Source: a virus. Taken from it: 55,830 nucleotides of DNA. Positions 7,427 through 15,378 of the stretch are shown in pieces (position 1 is the first letter of the stretch; every line of letters starts with the position of its first letter). The position numbers were made by a program, and so were the translations under genes. The notes under the pieces were generated by a model that searched no databases, was not told where the DNA came from, and saw only the letters and a program-made list of their open reading frames with translations. The DNA lies in IMG/VR virus record IMGVR_UViG_3300049811_000327, positions 1 to 55,830 of that record, one strand, 5' to 3'.

Positions 7427-8134
7427 CTACTCGCCGAAGTTTCGTGCATCAATCATAAGTGGCTGTGCTCGTTGCCAGCTCTTGTTTCCCCAAGCGCTCT
7501 CTTGTTCGCCAATGTGGCGAGTCAGGTCGAGGGCGGCGAGCTTATACCCATTGGCCAAGAGGGCCTGGCAAACCGCGAGGTCCTCACCCCCAGTCTTGTC
7601 CTCCAAGGGGCCAAAGAGTGACCTCCACGATGAGGCTCGAAACGACCATGAGGAGCCCGGCACCGTTGCCCTGAACAAGGTCGGCTGACCCCCTACCCGG
7701 GCTGTGCCAACGACATGGTTCCATGGGTAGGATGGCTCCCAATTGAGGCTTGCAATGGCGATCGATGGGTCAGCAGCGGCCCAAAACGCAGCCAGGTCTG
7801 CTGCCCAACCAGGTCGATAGAGGTAGTCATCTGCTGTGAAGACCACGATGTCAGGTGGCTCGTCCGCATGGTCTTGCTTGAAGCAGTTGATGGCCAAGTC
7901 GATGGCTGAAGTCTGGGCTGCGCCAACGGTCCCAACCCTGTCGAGGATGAACCCATGGGGTCGATTCAGGACCCATAGGCGCTGCTCTGGGAGGGTAGAC
8001 CCGCCGTCCAACACAATGGTCGTGGCCCCATCTGGGAGCGATGGAAGGAGTGAGTAGTAGGTCTCTTTACAGAGGTGGAAACGGTTGAACGTCAGAAGGG
8101 CGACGGCCAACCTTGGGTGTCTGGCTTGAGCCAT
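7427..8134 (-). CDS. Glycosyltransferase family 2-like protein (GT-A fold)
   Basis: 235 residues from the ATG at 8134, which has AAGGAGG upstream; an in-frame ATG at 8203 lies deep in the preceding gene. The N-terminus (RLAVALLTFNRFHLCKETYYSLL) is the nucleotide-binding start of GT2 enzymes, VLDGGST is the next acidic loop, and FTADDYLYRPGW (Asp102-Asp103) is the DxD-like metal site. GGEDLAVCQALLANGYKLA matches the later acceptor/catalytic region. It overlaps the upstream GT2 by 43 bases, so the two are translated together. The acceptor is unknown. Confidence 0.8.
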   Translation of the reverse strand: MAQARHPRLAVALLTFNRFHLCKETYYSLLPSLPDGATTIVLDGGSTLPEQRLWVLNRPHGFILDRVGTVGAAQTSAIDLAINCFKQDHADEPPDIVVFTADDYLYRPGWAADLAAFWAAADPSIAIASLNWEPSYPWNHVVGTARVGGQPTLFRATVPGSSWSFRASSWRSLFGPLEDKTGGEDLAVCQALLANGYKLAALDLTRHIGEQESAWGNKSWQRAQPLMIDARNFGE

Positions 8135-8790
8135 AGCTTGAAGGCCTCCTTGGCCACTGAAGGAGAGAATGAAGAGCGACCGCCGTGATAGACGATTGGG
8201 CAATCGGTGATCGAAAGCTCGAGGTGGTGGGCGACCAAGAGAACCTCAATCTGCCAGTCGTGCATCTTGGCCGAGTACGGCACCTTAGCCAACTTCCAGG
8301 CTGCGGGGGCACGAAAGGCGCGCAACCCGCTGGTCCAGTCGGTATGGCGCTGGCCGCGAAAGCGCAAGTTGCAAGCGGCAGTCGCGGCCTGGCTTATGGT
8401 CTTGCGCTTTGGGTCGCCGAAGTACTTGCCACCCAAGCAGAAACGGCTCCCAACAACGACATCACTGAGAGCAGTCTGGGCAGCAACGGACAGTGCGTCG
8501 ACGATCATGTGGGACCAGCCTGCATCCATCTGAACGATCGTCTTCGCACCCATGTCAAGAGCGGCGCTCCACCCAATTGTCAGGTTGCGACCAAGACCGG
8601 GACGTGACTTGAGGGCGATCACCTCAGCCCCCGCATCCCTCGCCTTCCGCACGGTGTCATCTGACGAAGCTGCGTCCACGACGACAACTTGAAGACCAGA
8701 CTTGCGCAGGCCGGTAACCAAGTAGGCGATGCTCGTGTGCTCATTCAGGGTCGAAACGACCGCTACTGTTGAACTAGGAAATTGATTCAT
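8092..8790 (-). CDS. Glycosyltransferase family 2, dolichyl-phosphate-mannose-synthase-like
   Basis: 232 residues from the ATG at 8790; a GTG at 8835 would give 247 but lies in the left arm of element C. The N-terminus (VAVVSTLNEHTSIAYLVTGL), VVVDAASSDDTV (Asp39), ARDAGAEVI and QMDAGWSHM (Asp89) match the DPM1-like branch of GT2, which usually moves a sugar from a nucleotide to a lipid carrier or protein. No C-terminal membrane segment is seen, so it should be soluble. With the overlapping downstream transferase it forms a cassette bracketed by elements B and C. Confidence 0.85.
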   Translation of the reverse strand: MNQFPSSTVAVVSTLNEHTSIAYLVTGLRKSGLQVVVVDAASSDDTVRKARDAGAEVIALKSRPGLGRNLTIGWSAALDMGAKTIVQMDAGWSHMIVDALSVAAQTALSDVVVGSRFCLGGKYFGDPKRKTISQAATAACNLRFRGQRHTDWTSGLRAFRAPAAWKLAKVPYSAKMHDWQIEVLLVAHHLELSITDCPIVYHGGRSSFSPSVAKEAFKLWLKPDTQGWPSPF

Positions 8791-8826
8791 CGGAGTGTCT
8801 TTCTGCCTCAAAGAGGCACTTGTGTT

Positions 8827-8925
8827 CTGTGACACCAGGAGTGACCCAGTAACAAGGTCTTAGGTTGATTAGTATCCTATCACCTTTGGGTGCAGCGTGT
8901 GCCCAGGTCACCCTGAGTGTCACAG
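8827..8925. repeat. Palindromic intergenic element C
   Basis: The clearest copy. Arms at 8827-8849 and 8903-8925 are a 23-base imperfect inverted repeat (17 of 23 match), with a perfect outer stem CTGTGACAC / GTGTCACAG. The loop holds the core GATTAGTATCCTATCACC (8867-8884). The right arm overlaps the stop codon of the preceding gene. Confidence 0.75.
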
Positions 8926-9213
8926 AGCATTGACTGGGCCCATCTGTAGAGAAAGATGCCCTTGCTCGTCTTCCGCAAGGACGAAGTCATCGACTGGGCG
9001 AGGGGCCACGCTGCGAGCGGGCTCGAGCCAGTAACGGTAGTTCGGCAAGTGAGAGACGTACGTATCGATGTAAGCCTGTGCTGCGACTCGATCAAGGGGG
9101 ACCGGCATGGTGTAGGTGGTCGGGTTCCCTTCGAACGAAAAGCAGATGATGACCTGATCGGTGGACGATTCTACGGCTTGGGCCTTGCGGCGGCCCGCCA
9201 AGTTAGACTTCAT
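8920..9213 (-). CDS. Hypothetical protein between portal and sugar-transferase genes
   Basis: 97 residues, starting at TGATG overlap with the preceding gene. It has an alternating beta/alpha pattern (QVIICFSFEGNPTTYTMPVPLDRVAAQAYIDTYVSHL) and an acidic C-terminal tail. No family is recognised. The gene order suggests a head or packaging accessory role. Confidence 0.65.
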   Translation of the reverse strand: MKSNLAGRRKAQAVESSTDQVIICFSFEGNPTTYTMPVPLDRVAAQAYIDTYVSHLPNYRYWLEPARSVAPRPVDDFVLAEDEQGHLSLQMGPVNAL

Positions 9214-9458
9214 CAGCCGAATGCTCCAAACGAGGTGGGCTTGGGCGATTCTGGCGGCGTCGGAATGAGATGGGCAAGGGACGGCAGGACATCAACGAAA
9301 ACGGTGGTGCCGACCTTCTTCCAGATCTGCAAAAGAATCCAATCTGCCTCAGTCTCGGCCGTGACCTGGAGCGCGATGTCAATTGGAAGAGATGGTGTGT
9401 CAACTGACAGGTCAAGAATGATACGTGCTTGCACTTTCGGTATCCTTTCTGAACCCAT
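9213..9458 (-). CDS. Hypothetical protein starting within a CCCATGGG palindrome
   Basis: 81 residues. The start codon ATG (9456-9458) is the centre of an ACCCATGGGT palindrome at 9453-9462, and a second identical palindrome lies at 9476-9485. The first residues MGSE are shared with the gene upstream (9805), because both start regions carry the same ATGGGTTCAGAA run. The protein is a beta-rich, slightly acidic domain (ARIILDLSVDTPSLPIDIAL) with a Pro-rich C-terminus. No family is recognised. Confidence 0.6.
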   Translation of the reverse strand: MGSERIPKVQARIILDLSVDTPSLPIDIALQVTAETEADWILLQIWKKVGTTVFVDVLPSLAHLIPTPPESPKPTSFGAFG

Positions 9459-9484
9459 GGGTTAGGGTTCAAGGGACCCATGGG

Positions 9485-9805
9485 TCAGGGTCGGGTTCGG
9501 CGATGGCCACCCTTGGCCACAAGGACCAGTTGTCTCGAAGCTTGAGAGGCCGCGGCCTCTGGAGCGATGGGCGTCCCAGCCCTCGCCTGTACCTCTGCCC
9601 ACCAACTGGCAAAGGCCCCTGGGTGTAGGATCCTGCGCTCAGGGGTCCCAGGCAGACGAGGAGATGGGTCTGGAGCACCCATTCGCCACAAGTCACCGAT
9701 GGTGTCCAGAGCCCATGGGAAGCCAACGATGTAGGGCGTCAAGACCTCAATCAGATCGGCCTCGGTGACGATGTGTGGCTTGGAGAAGACCTGTTCTGAA
9801 CCCAT
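9485..9805 (-). CDS. Hypothetical protein downstream of portal
   Basis: 106 residues, overlapping the portal stop by one base. Trp-rich, mixed charge (LDTIGDLWRMGAPDPSPRL, then FASWWAEVQARAG), with a basic C-terminus. No recognised domain. Position suggests a head accessory protein. Confidence 0.6.
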   Translation of the reverse strand: MGSEQVFSKPHIVTEADLIEVLTPYIVGFPWALDTIGDLWRMGAPDPSPRLPGTPERRILHPGAFASWWAEVQARAGTPIAPEAAASQASRQLVLVAKGGHRRTRP

Positions 9806-11148
9806 CAGATTGCTCCCTGTTCGAAACGCATCAAGGCAGCAGACAGCCCGCTTGCGTCAGCCTGCTCCTCAGCCATGCGAACCTGCTCCACCTCCCAGTC
9901 TCGACCTCTCAAGCCAGCAGCGGTCTGACGAGAGAGGATGCCGAGGCCCATCTCCTTCTCAATGCCAGAGACCTCTTCCTCATCGTTCAGCGGCAAGGAG
10001 TCAGCCCATTCGATGTCCACGGTGACTGCATACCCAAGCATCTCCATACCAAGGGCGAAGACAGCCGTGATACCGTTCCTGTAGAGGTTGCGCTTGGTGT
10101 CCAACTTGTCAAGGGCATCCTTGAAGATCGTCCGCAGGAAGAAGTTGGACAGGTACTGGGGGCCGCTGGTAGTGAAGGCCAAGAGGTCTACACCACGACC
10201 TTCCGCAAAGAAGAGCTTCTGCAGCTGACCAAAGAAGTTGAGAGTGGCCGCAAGGTCCGACGTCATCTCCAAGTTGTACACCTTGGCGTCAGGGTTGGGG
10301 ATCGCCCAAAACCCGTTGACGGCCGTGGGTTGAACCTGAGAGGCCTCGACCCCGACACCGATCGTCTTGGGGTGTGCATGGACGTCAATGATGCGGAGCA
10401 CGTCAGAGGCCAAGAAGTTGACGTGAAGGTTGAGGTCTGCGTCGAGCAGATCAGGCTCGCCGTAGTAGGTATTGAGTGACGGAAGGTTCTTCCAGTCGAT
10501 GATGGGCGAGTAAGACGCAGTCCACTCGAGAAGGCTATCCTCAACCCAGTGAGGCTTGTTGGTCGGTTTGTGAAGATCACGAACGAACCACGCTTGGGCC
10601 GTCTCATCGAAGAAGATGTCTTGACGGTAGATGGTGCGCCCAGCCTCCCAAGCGATCATGTAGGCCACGGGCTTACTAACATCGTCAGCTCGCCAGAAGG
10701 CCGTCACCATCGATGTATCGAGCAGCACCCAACGCGGCACGCCGCCCTCCTTCTCAGGAGGCAGGACCTTGCAGAAACAGTGGCCGGAGATCGCACCCAT
10801 CAGGGCAACGCTGTGAAGGAAGATAGGCAGGTTGTTGGCTGTAGTGGTAGCCGTCCACGCCGCCAGAACCTCATCCGAAGGCTCGTCGCTGGGCCCATCA
10901 TAGAGCTCGATCGTCGGCTGGACACCCATGAAGAGCGACACGGCCTGGTTGATGATACGGCGAACGAGGTTGATCACAACGTTGTCATCACGCACTGATG
11001 GGTCCGACACCAACGGTTTGGGAAACTTGTTGGAGTAGTAATCGTTCATCGCTCGAATCGTAGCGCGACGCTCTGCTCGCTCAGGCCCTGCCAGGTCGTA
11101 GAGAATCTTCGGGTTTTCGCTAAGAGAGTAACTGTTGAGGGGCGGCAT
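9805..11148 (-). CDS. Portal protein (SPP1 gp6-like)
   Basis: 447 residues from the ATG at 11148, with GGAGG eight bases upstream; in-frame codons further up only shadow the terminase. The N-terminus YDLAGPERAERRATIRAMND, then YYSNKFPKPLV, the NLVRRIINQAVSLFMG segment and the central domain ending HPKTIGVGVEAS match the Phage_prot_Gp6 type portal. A long C-terminal helical stretch forms the crown and ends in acidic ADASGLSAALMRFEQ. Portals are dodecamers at one capsid vertex that bind terminase. The gene overlaps the large terminase by 29 bases. Confidence 0.88.
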   Translation of the reverse strand: MPPLNSYSLSENPKILYDLAGPERAERRATIRAMNDYYSNKFPKPLVSDPSVRDDNVVINLVRRIINQAVSLFMGVQPTIELYDGPSDEPSDEVLAAWTATTTANNLPIFLHSVALMGAISGHCFCKVLPPEKEGGVPRWVLLDTSMVTAFWRADDVSKPVAYMIAWEAGRTIYRQDIFFDETAQAWFVRDLHKPTNKPHWVEDSLLEWTASYSPIIDWKNLPSLNTYYGEPDLLDADLNLHVNFLASDVLRIIDVHAHPKTIGVGVEASQVQPTAVNGFWAIPNPDAKVYNLEMTSDLAATLNFFGQLQKLFFAEGRGVDLLAFTTSGPQYLSNFFLRTIFKDALDKLDTKRNLYRNGITAVFALGMEMLGYAVTVDIEWADSLPLNDEEEVSGIEKEMGLGILSRQTAAGLRGRDWEVEQVRMAEEQADASGLSAALMRFEQGAI

Positions 11149-12577
11149 TTGAGCCTCCGTAGAATGGGTTTGTTGTCTGTTGGATGGAGCGAGACGGCTC
11201 CTTGGCAACGATGAACGAAGAGATGGCCCAGACAAGGGCGTCCATACGGTTGGGTGACGGATCGCCTGGCGTCCAGAGACACATTTCGTCTTCCAACTGA
11301 TAGAACGAACCGACGTGATGGACCAGGCCCTTCTTGTAGAGGACCGAGACGGGCTGGGCTCTGGCCTGCTTCCCACGGCTAGCCCAGACAAGCTTGACTG
11401 GCACCTTTGGGTCGATCTGGGCGATCACTTGTGCGACCATCTCACCGCCATTGTTGGACTCGGCGACGATGTAGTCGGCCTCAAACGAGTAAAAGGCCTC
11501 GACCGCAGCCTGGCCCCAATCGGTCGGAGACCCCTGTATCGAGTCGTCGCGAAGGACGTAGATCTGACCTTCTGCACCAACACGACCAACGGCTACGACA
11601 CCTGCCTCATCACCTGCGGATGTCGCCGAGGGGTCAACCCCAATGACTACCTGAGAACAGGCCCTGAAGTCGAATGGGGTCGTGATCCGTCCCTCTTCTA
11701 GGGTCTGGCGAGACCAAAGGGCGCCTGGTACCTCAGTGACGTCCTCGGCCAAGATCTCCATCCTATAGGCCATCGGAGTCATGTCAGCAGCGATCTCGGA
11801 CAGGGCCGCAGTGTTGAGATACGGGTTGGAGTGTGACGAGAATGCGAAGACCGCCCACTTGCCAGTCGTGTCAGCCTGCGCCTTGGCGTAGAGGCGAGCT
11901 GCGTAACGAGGGTCGCCACCCGTGCTCTTCTTGGCCGAGGCCAGTGAGGGTGGGGTGTAGATAAAGACGGCTGTGCCACCAGTGTCCAACATCATGGGAG
12001 CGCCGACGCGGTCCCAAGTGTCTGGGTGCATCAACTGGAACTCGTCCAAGATGAGGACGTCGGCGAAGTCACCTCGCATCGTGTCGGCGTTCCAGGCCGT
12101 CTTCGCCTTGATCCGACCCAGGCCACCCTTGCCCCTGAGGGTGTGACTCGACAGGTTGGCCTTGACCACCTTTTGCTCGATCAGGGCCAGAAGGGCCTCG
12201 ACGACGGCGTCCCAGAAGGCACCAAGTTGGTCTGCAGTCGGGGTCGCGTAGAGGACCCGTCGGCCACTCATCATCGCCATGACGGCCATGATCGCGGCCC
12301 CTACAGTCTTGCCACCACGGCGACCAGCCCTGATCACCTTACGGGTAGCCCGTGACTCGATGAAGCGCAACTGTTCGGGGTGAGGGTTGGGCAGAAGCAC
12401 CTCGATCACGTTCTCTCGTCTCACCCTGTCCAGGGCACGGGGCGGTCCAACCCCACGGCCCTCTTTCTCGTGCCAACGTTGGATGACGTGGGCTGGGCGT
12501 GGGTCGCTTTGCCGCTCCACCGTTGACTCAAGAAGGGCAGCCTTGGCAGCCTTGACAGCAGGCGATGGCTTGATCAC
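11120..12577 (-). CDS. terL: Terminase large subunit
   Basis: 485 residues from the GTG at 12577, which overlaps the preceding stop as GTGA; the in-frame ATG at 12637 overlaps the upstream gene by 60 bases more. The ATPase domain has Walker A AGRRGGKT (84-91), Walker B VLILDEF (174-180) and a coupling Thr/Ser region (IYTPPS). The nuclease domain has GVDPSATSAGDEAG with Asp315, VAESNNGG with Glu373 and NRMDALVW with Asp446, the RNase H-fold metal triad. It cuts concatemers and pumps DNA into the prohead. Confidence 0.95.
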   Translation of the reverse strand: MIKPSPAVKAAKAALLESTVERQSDPRPAHVIQRWHEKEGRGVGPPRALDRVRRENVIEVLLPNPHPEQLRFIESRATRKVIRAGRRGGKTVGAAIMAVMAMMSGRRVLYATPTADQLGAFWDAVVEALLALIEQKVVKANLSSHTLRGKGGLGRIKAKTAWNADTMRGDFADVLILDEFQLMHPDTWDRVGAPMMLDTGGTAVFIYTPPSLASAKKSTGGDPRYAARLYAKAQADTTGKWAVFAFSSHSNPYLNTAALSEIAADMTPMAYRMEILAEDVTEVPGALWSRQTLEEGRITTPFDFRACSQVVIGVDPSATSAGDEAGVVAVGRVGAEGQIYVLRDDSIQGSPTDWGQAAVEAFYSFEADYIVAESNNGGEMVAQVIAQIDPKVPVKLVWASRGKQARAQPVSVLYKKGLVHHVGSFYQLEDEMCLWTPGDPSPNRMDALVWAISSFIVAKEPSRSIQQTTNPFYGGSNAAPQQLLS

Positions 12578-13194
12578 TCGGGCACCTCTTCCAGTGGGGC
12601 TGCGACCTGTAGGTAGTTGAGACCGTTGGAGCCCCAAACATCACGATATGGGGCCTCGGCAGGCTGCTCGAAGTAGACAGGTGGTCCGTCTTCGAACACC
12701 TCTTCTTCGTCCTCGACCCTCTCCCTGACGCCTAGCATCATCGTCCGTTCGACCGTTCCCTCGCCCTTGCCGCCCTTGAAGACTACCTCGACGCGAACGT
12801 TGCCCTTACCCTCATCGTCTTCGATCTCTGTTGGTGGCGGTGCTCCAAAGGCGGTGTCGAGGAAGCGAGCCTGGACCCTTGGGTCTCGGCTGTTGGCCCA
12901 GTCTCGAAGGATCTTCTCTGCCACGGACAGGTAGTGGTCATCGAGCCAAAGGGGCTCGGCCGTCGCTGGGTCCCTTGCCGGCTCTCTTGCGATCGAGTTG
13001 GCCAGGGCACGAAGGGCCTTGAAGGAGTTGCCGGGCTTGAGGACTGGTCCTGGGATCTTTGCTACCTCGGGCATCGTATCACCCCTTGACTTAGCCAGCC
13101 CCTTGGCTTCTCCAATGGGGACGATCAGAGAGCGAGGGTCAACCTTCGACCCCTTGGCCTTGTCTTGCGGCTCGACACTCGGGCCAGCAGTCAT
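12574..13194 (-). CDS. Probable terminase small subunit
   Basis: 206 residues in stop-start overlap with both neighbours. A basic, Pro-rich N-terminus is followed by a compact helical section at about residues 60-115 (NSFKALRALANSIARE, then HYLSVAEKILRDWANSRDPRVQARFLDTAFG), resembling the helix-turn-helix/oligomerisation region of small terminases; the C-terminal third is acidic. The sequence is not close to a named family, and the call depends on its position next to the large subunit. The conserved 'DPRVQARFLDTAFGAPP' type segment is common in this gene slot. Confidence 0.6.
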   Translation of the reverse strand: MTAGPSVEPQDKAKGSKVDPRSLIVPIGEAKGLAKSRGDTMPEVAKIPGPVLKPGNSFKALRALANSIAREPARDPATAEPLWLDDHYLSVAEKILRDWANSRDPRVQARFLDTAFGAPPPTEIEDDEGKGNVRVEVVFKGGKGEGTVERTMMLGVRERVEDEEEVFEDGPPVYFEQPAEAPYRDVWGSNGLNYLQVAAPLEEVPE

Positions 13195-13496
13195 TCAACG
13201 CCTCTCAGGAACGGCAGGTCGACAGGGATTGTCAGCAGGCCGAGGCGCTCAATCTGTTTGGCAACCACGGTAGCGCCCTGAGGGTCTGGCCCGGATTGAA
13301 TCCGGTCGAGCTCAACCGAGGCACCGATCATTACATCGATGGCTCGGTTACGACGACGAACCAGGCCGGCTACCACAGTGTTCAGATTTGCTGGGCCAAG
13401 GATACGGCGACGCTCTTCAGCATTACGTCGCTGCCAGGTAGCCTTAGCGGCGGTAGACTTGGCAGAGGTTGAGGGTTGGGAGGTTGATTGATCCAT
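13191..13496 (-). CDS. First late-operon gene, small helical hypothetical protein
   Basis: 101 residues, overlapping the next gene by 4 bases. It is Ser/Thr/Ala-rich at the N-terminus, then strongly basic and helical (AKATWQRRNAEERRRILG), then VVAGLVRRRNRAIDVMIGASVELDRI. It is the first gene after the late promoter at 13595-13623. A DNA-binding or packaging accessory role is plausible from the basic helices, but no family is recognised. Confidence 0.6.
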   Translation of the reverse strand: MDQSTSQPSTSAKSTAAKATWQRRNAEERRRILGPANLNTVVAGLVRRRNRAIDVMIGASVELDRIQSGPDPQGATVVAKQIERLGLLTIPVDLPFLRGVE

Positions 13497-13594
13497 TTGA
13501 CGGTCATCTTTCTTTCTAGTTGGAAGTTAGAGAGAGAAGGGGCCTTCAACCACCATGGAGGAGATTCAACGAGAAGGCCTCTTCCCTTAGGACA

Positions 13595-13623
13595 ATTGTA
13601 TCACATGAGATGAAAGAAGTACA
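13595..13623 (-). promoter_or_regulatory. Late leftward promoter (TGTACT - 17 - TACAAT)
   Basis: Minus strand -35 TGTACT (complement of 13618-13623), 17 bases, TGTGA then -10 TACAAT (complement of 13595-13600). The whole block resembles that at 7276-7304. Transcription would begin near 13588, about 90 bases upstream of the first late gene. Confidence 0.65.
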
Positions 13624-13900
13624 TTCTTTTTGCATTCTTTTTCACATTTACATTCAAACTCATACATGATCCATAAATGATTCAGGAGTGTTCTTTTCTT
13701 GAAGATGATAGATCATACATTTCTAATAGAGAAAGAGCTCTGAGTCACTCTGAGAGCTTCAGATGAGGAAGGGAGATCATCTTCTATCTTACTTCTCTTT
13801 CCTATTCCTATTCTTAGTTAGATTAGATGAGCTAGGCCCAAAGTATGCTCGCCATGAATGAAAGTTGACCAATGAGAGGGTCATTTGATTAAGACTGAAC

Positions 13901-13965
13901 GAACTTGGAAAATTTAACATTTCAGCTATGTACATTTTCCCAAAAGTATGATATGATCAACTTGT
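13901..13965 (+). promoter_or_regulatory. Early promoter 1
   Basis: Shares the early-promoter block: GAACTTGGAAAATTTAACAT box, -35 TGTACA (13929-13934), 17 bases, TGA then -10 TATGAT (13952-13957). The box-to--10 offset is 51 bases. Drives the MoxR-like gene. Confidence 0.85.
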
Positions 13966-14010
13966 CGATCGGATTCACAACTCTCTCCCAAACGAAAGGT
14001 ACTCACTCCA

Positions 14011-15186
14011 ATGGCAACCTCGGTTCTCTCCACTCATGCAATTCGGCTCATCTTTTGTGAGACTCAGATCTATTTGATCTCTGGTGGTCACTGCTGGTCT
14101 CATCCCAATCACGACAAAACTCTCGCAAACACTGCACAGACTGCCATGTGCTCCTTGCGTACTACGTCTGATGGAGACATTTCGATCGCTTTCATTACTG
14201 GGACACGATCTCCGATCAGCGTTTCGGCCCTCAAGCCATCTTCCATTGAAATCGCAAAGGCACAGGCCCCTTGGGCATTCACAAGCCATGCAGACCTCAC
14301 GGAGGCACCTGCTACTCCCACCCCTACTCAGGCTGCAACAGCGGTGAGTGTTGAAATCGATGGTGATGAGGAAGTTCCGACGGCACCTTTACCCACCAAG
14401 GTGAAGTTAGCCAAGGACGCCTTCTACATCAACTCGGTCAACCTCAAGCTGCTGAAGGTCGCTGCCGGGATGGCGAGAGATGAGGGCAGTGCCAACGTCC
14501 TCTTGGTTGGCCCCTCTGGCTACGGAAAGACTTCGTTGGCAGCAGCGTTTGCTCGCATGGCTGGCATGGAGTATGTTCGGTTCAACTGCGCTGTCGTAAG
14601 GGACCCCGAAGAGTTCTTCGGCATTAGAGGAGCTGCCAACGGCACGACCACCTTCACTCACACGGAGTTCACCAGGGCGGTCATGGCAGGAAACACGGTC
14701 GTTTGCCTCGACGAGGTCAATCGCTTGGAGCCGTGGTTGTTGAACGCCCTCTTCCCCATGTTGGATGATGATCGCTCCACCACGATCCACGGCCACACCA
14801 TCACGGTCGCACCCAACACCATCTTCGTCATGACGATGAACCAGGGGTATCGCTACACTGGCACCTTCGTCATCGATGCGGCGTTCTCCAATCGAGCTCA
14901 CATGATTCTCAAGGTGGGACCGATGGATGCGAACGAGGAGACGACTGTCATCGTTCATCGGGCGAAGATCAGTAGGGATGTGGCGGCCATCATCGTCAAG
15001 GCAGCCAACTCACTGCGCAAGCAGGACCTCGATTGTGACGTCTCGACCCGCATGACTCTCAACGTTGCACGCTTCACACGCTACGGGCTGTCGGTGATGG
15101 AGGCCTTTGAGGCAGCCATCGGGAACAACGCAAGTGAAGTGGACCACAAGCGTCTGATCGACGCCGTGAAGATGGCTGTTGGATGA
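14011..15186 (+). CDS. MoxR/CobS-like AAA+ ATPase
   Basis: 391 residues; AAAGG lies 12 bases before the start. After about 130 residues of low similarity comes an AAA+ core: Walker A GPSGYGKTS (167-175), a strand after it, Walker B VVCLDEVNR (230-238) and sensor 1 VMTMNQ, with the lid at about residues 305-390. The ATPase fits the MoxR/CobS group, which remodel a partner protein together with a VWA-domain protein. That partner is the next gene. In phages the pair is often annotated CobS/CobT, but no cobalt-chelatase role is implied. The N-terminal extension (including CETQIYLISGGHC) has no recognised domain. Confidence 0.85.
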   Translation: MATSVLSTHAIRLIFCETQIYLISGGHCWSHPNHDKTLANTAQTAMCSLRTTSDGDISIAFITGTRSPISVSALKPSSIEIAKAQAPWAFTSHADLTEAPATPTPTQAATAVSVEIDGDEEVPTAPLPTKVKLAKDAFYINSVNLKLLKVAAGMARDEGSANVLLVGPSGYGKTSLAAAFARMAGMEYVRFNCAVVRDPEEFFGIRGAANGTTTFTHTEFTRAVMAGNTVVCLDEVNRLEPWLLNALFPMLDDDRSTTIHGHTITVAPNTIFVMTMNQGYRYTGTFVIDAAFSNRAHMILKVGPMDANEETTVIVHRAKISRDVAAIIVKAANSLRKQDLDCDVSTRMTLNVARFTRYGLSVMEAFEAAIGNNASEVDHKRLIDAVKMAVG

Positions 15187-15190
15187 CGGT

Positions 15191-15272
15191 GTGAAGGGGC
15201 CAAGGCGGTGGGGGGCCGAGAGAGTTCGGTCGACACTAGCAGGGGGGAGGCCCTCACCGCCTTGGTCCTTTC
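15191..15272 (+). terminator. Long GC-rich stem-loop after the MoxR-like gene
   Basis: CCAAGGCGGTG (15200-15210) pairs perfectly with CACCGCCTTGG (15255-15265), and the stem extends on both sides. No U-run follows, so partial termination or RNA processing is more likely than a full terminator. Early promoter 2 begins just after it. Confidence 0.5.
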
Positions 15273-15279
15273 ACTCAAC

Positions 15280-15344
15280 GAACTTTGGAAATTTAACCTT
15301 TCTGATATGTACATTTCGACAAAAGCGTGATATGATAGTCTCGT
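15280..15344 (+). promoter_or_regulatory. Early promoter 2
   Basis: Diverged copy of the block: GAACTTTGGAAATTTAACC box, -35 TGTACA, 17 bases, -10 TATGAT (15331-15336), followed by a CTCGTAAGC leader. Drives the VWA gene and probably the operon to 28.4 kb. Confidence 0.8.
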
Positions 15345-15378
15345 AAGCCAAACTCACTCGAACGAAAGGACCTGAACG

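Larger units (their letters stand above)
13497..14010. promoter_or_regulatory. Divergent control region between late and early operons
   Basis: This 514-base AT-rich gap has no credible ORF. It carries the leftward late promoter (13595-13623) and the first early promoter (13901-13965). Between them are runs of T and A with weak inverted repeats and no strong dyad (13620-13880). The TCACTCTGAG-type motif at about 13744-13754 recalls the arms of the palindromic elements but lacks their core. Confidence 0.6.
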
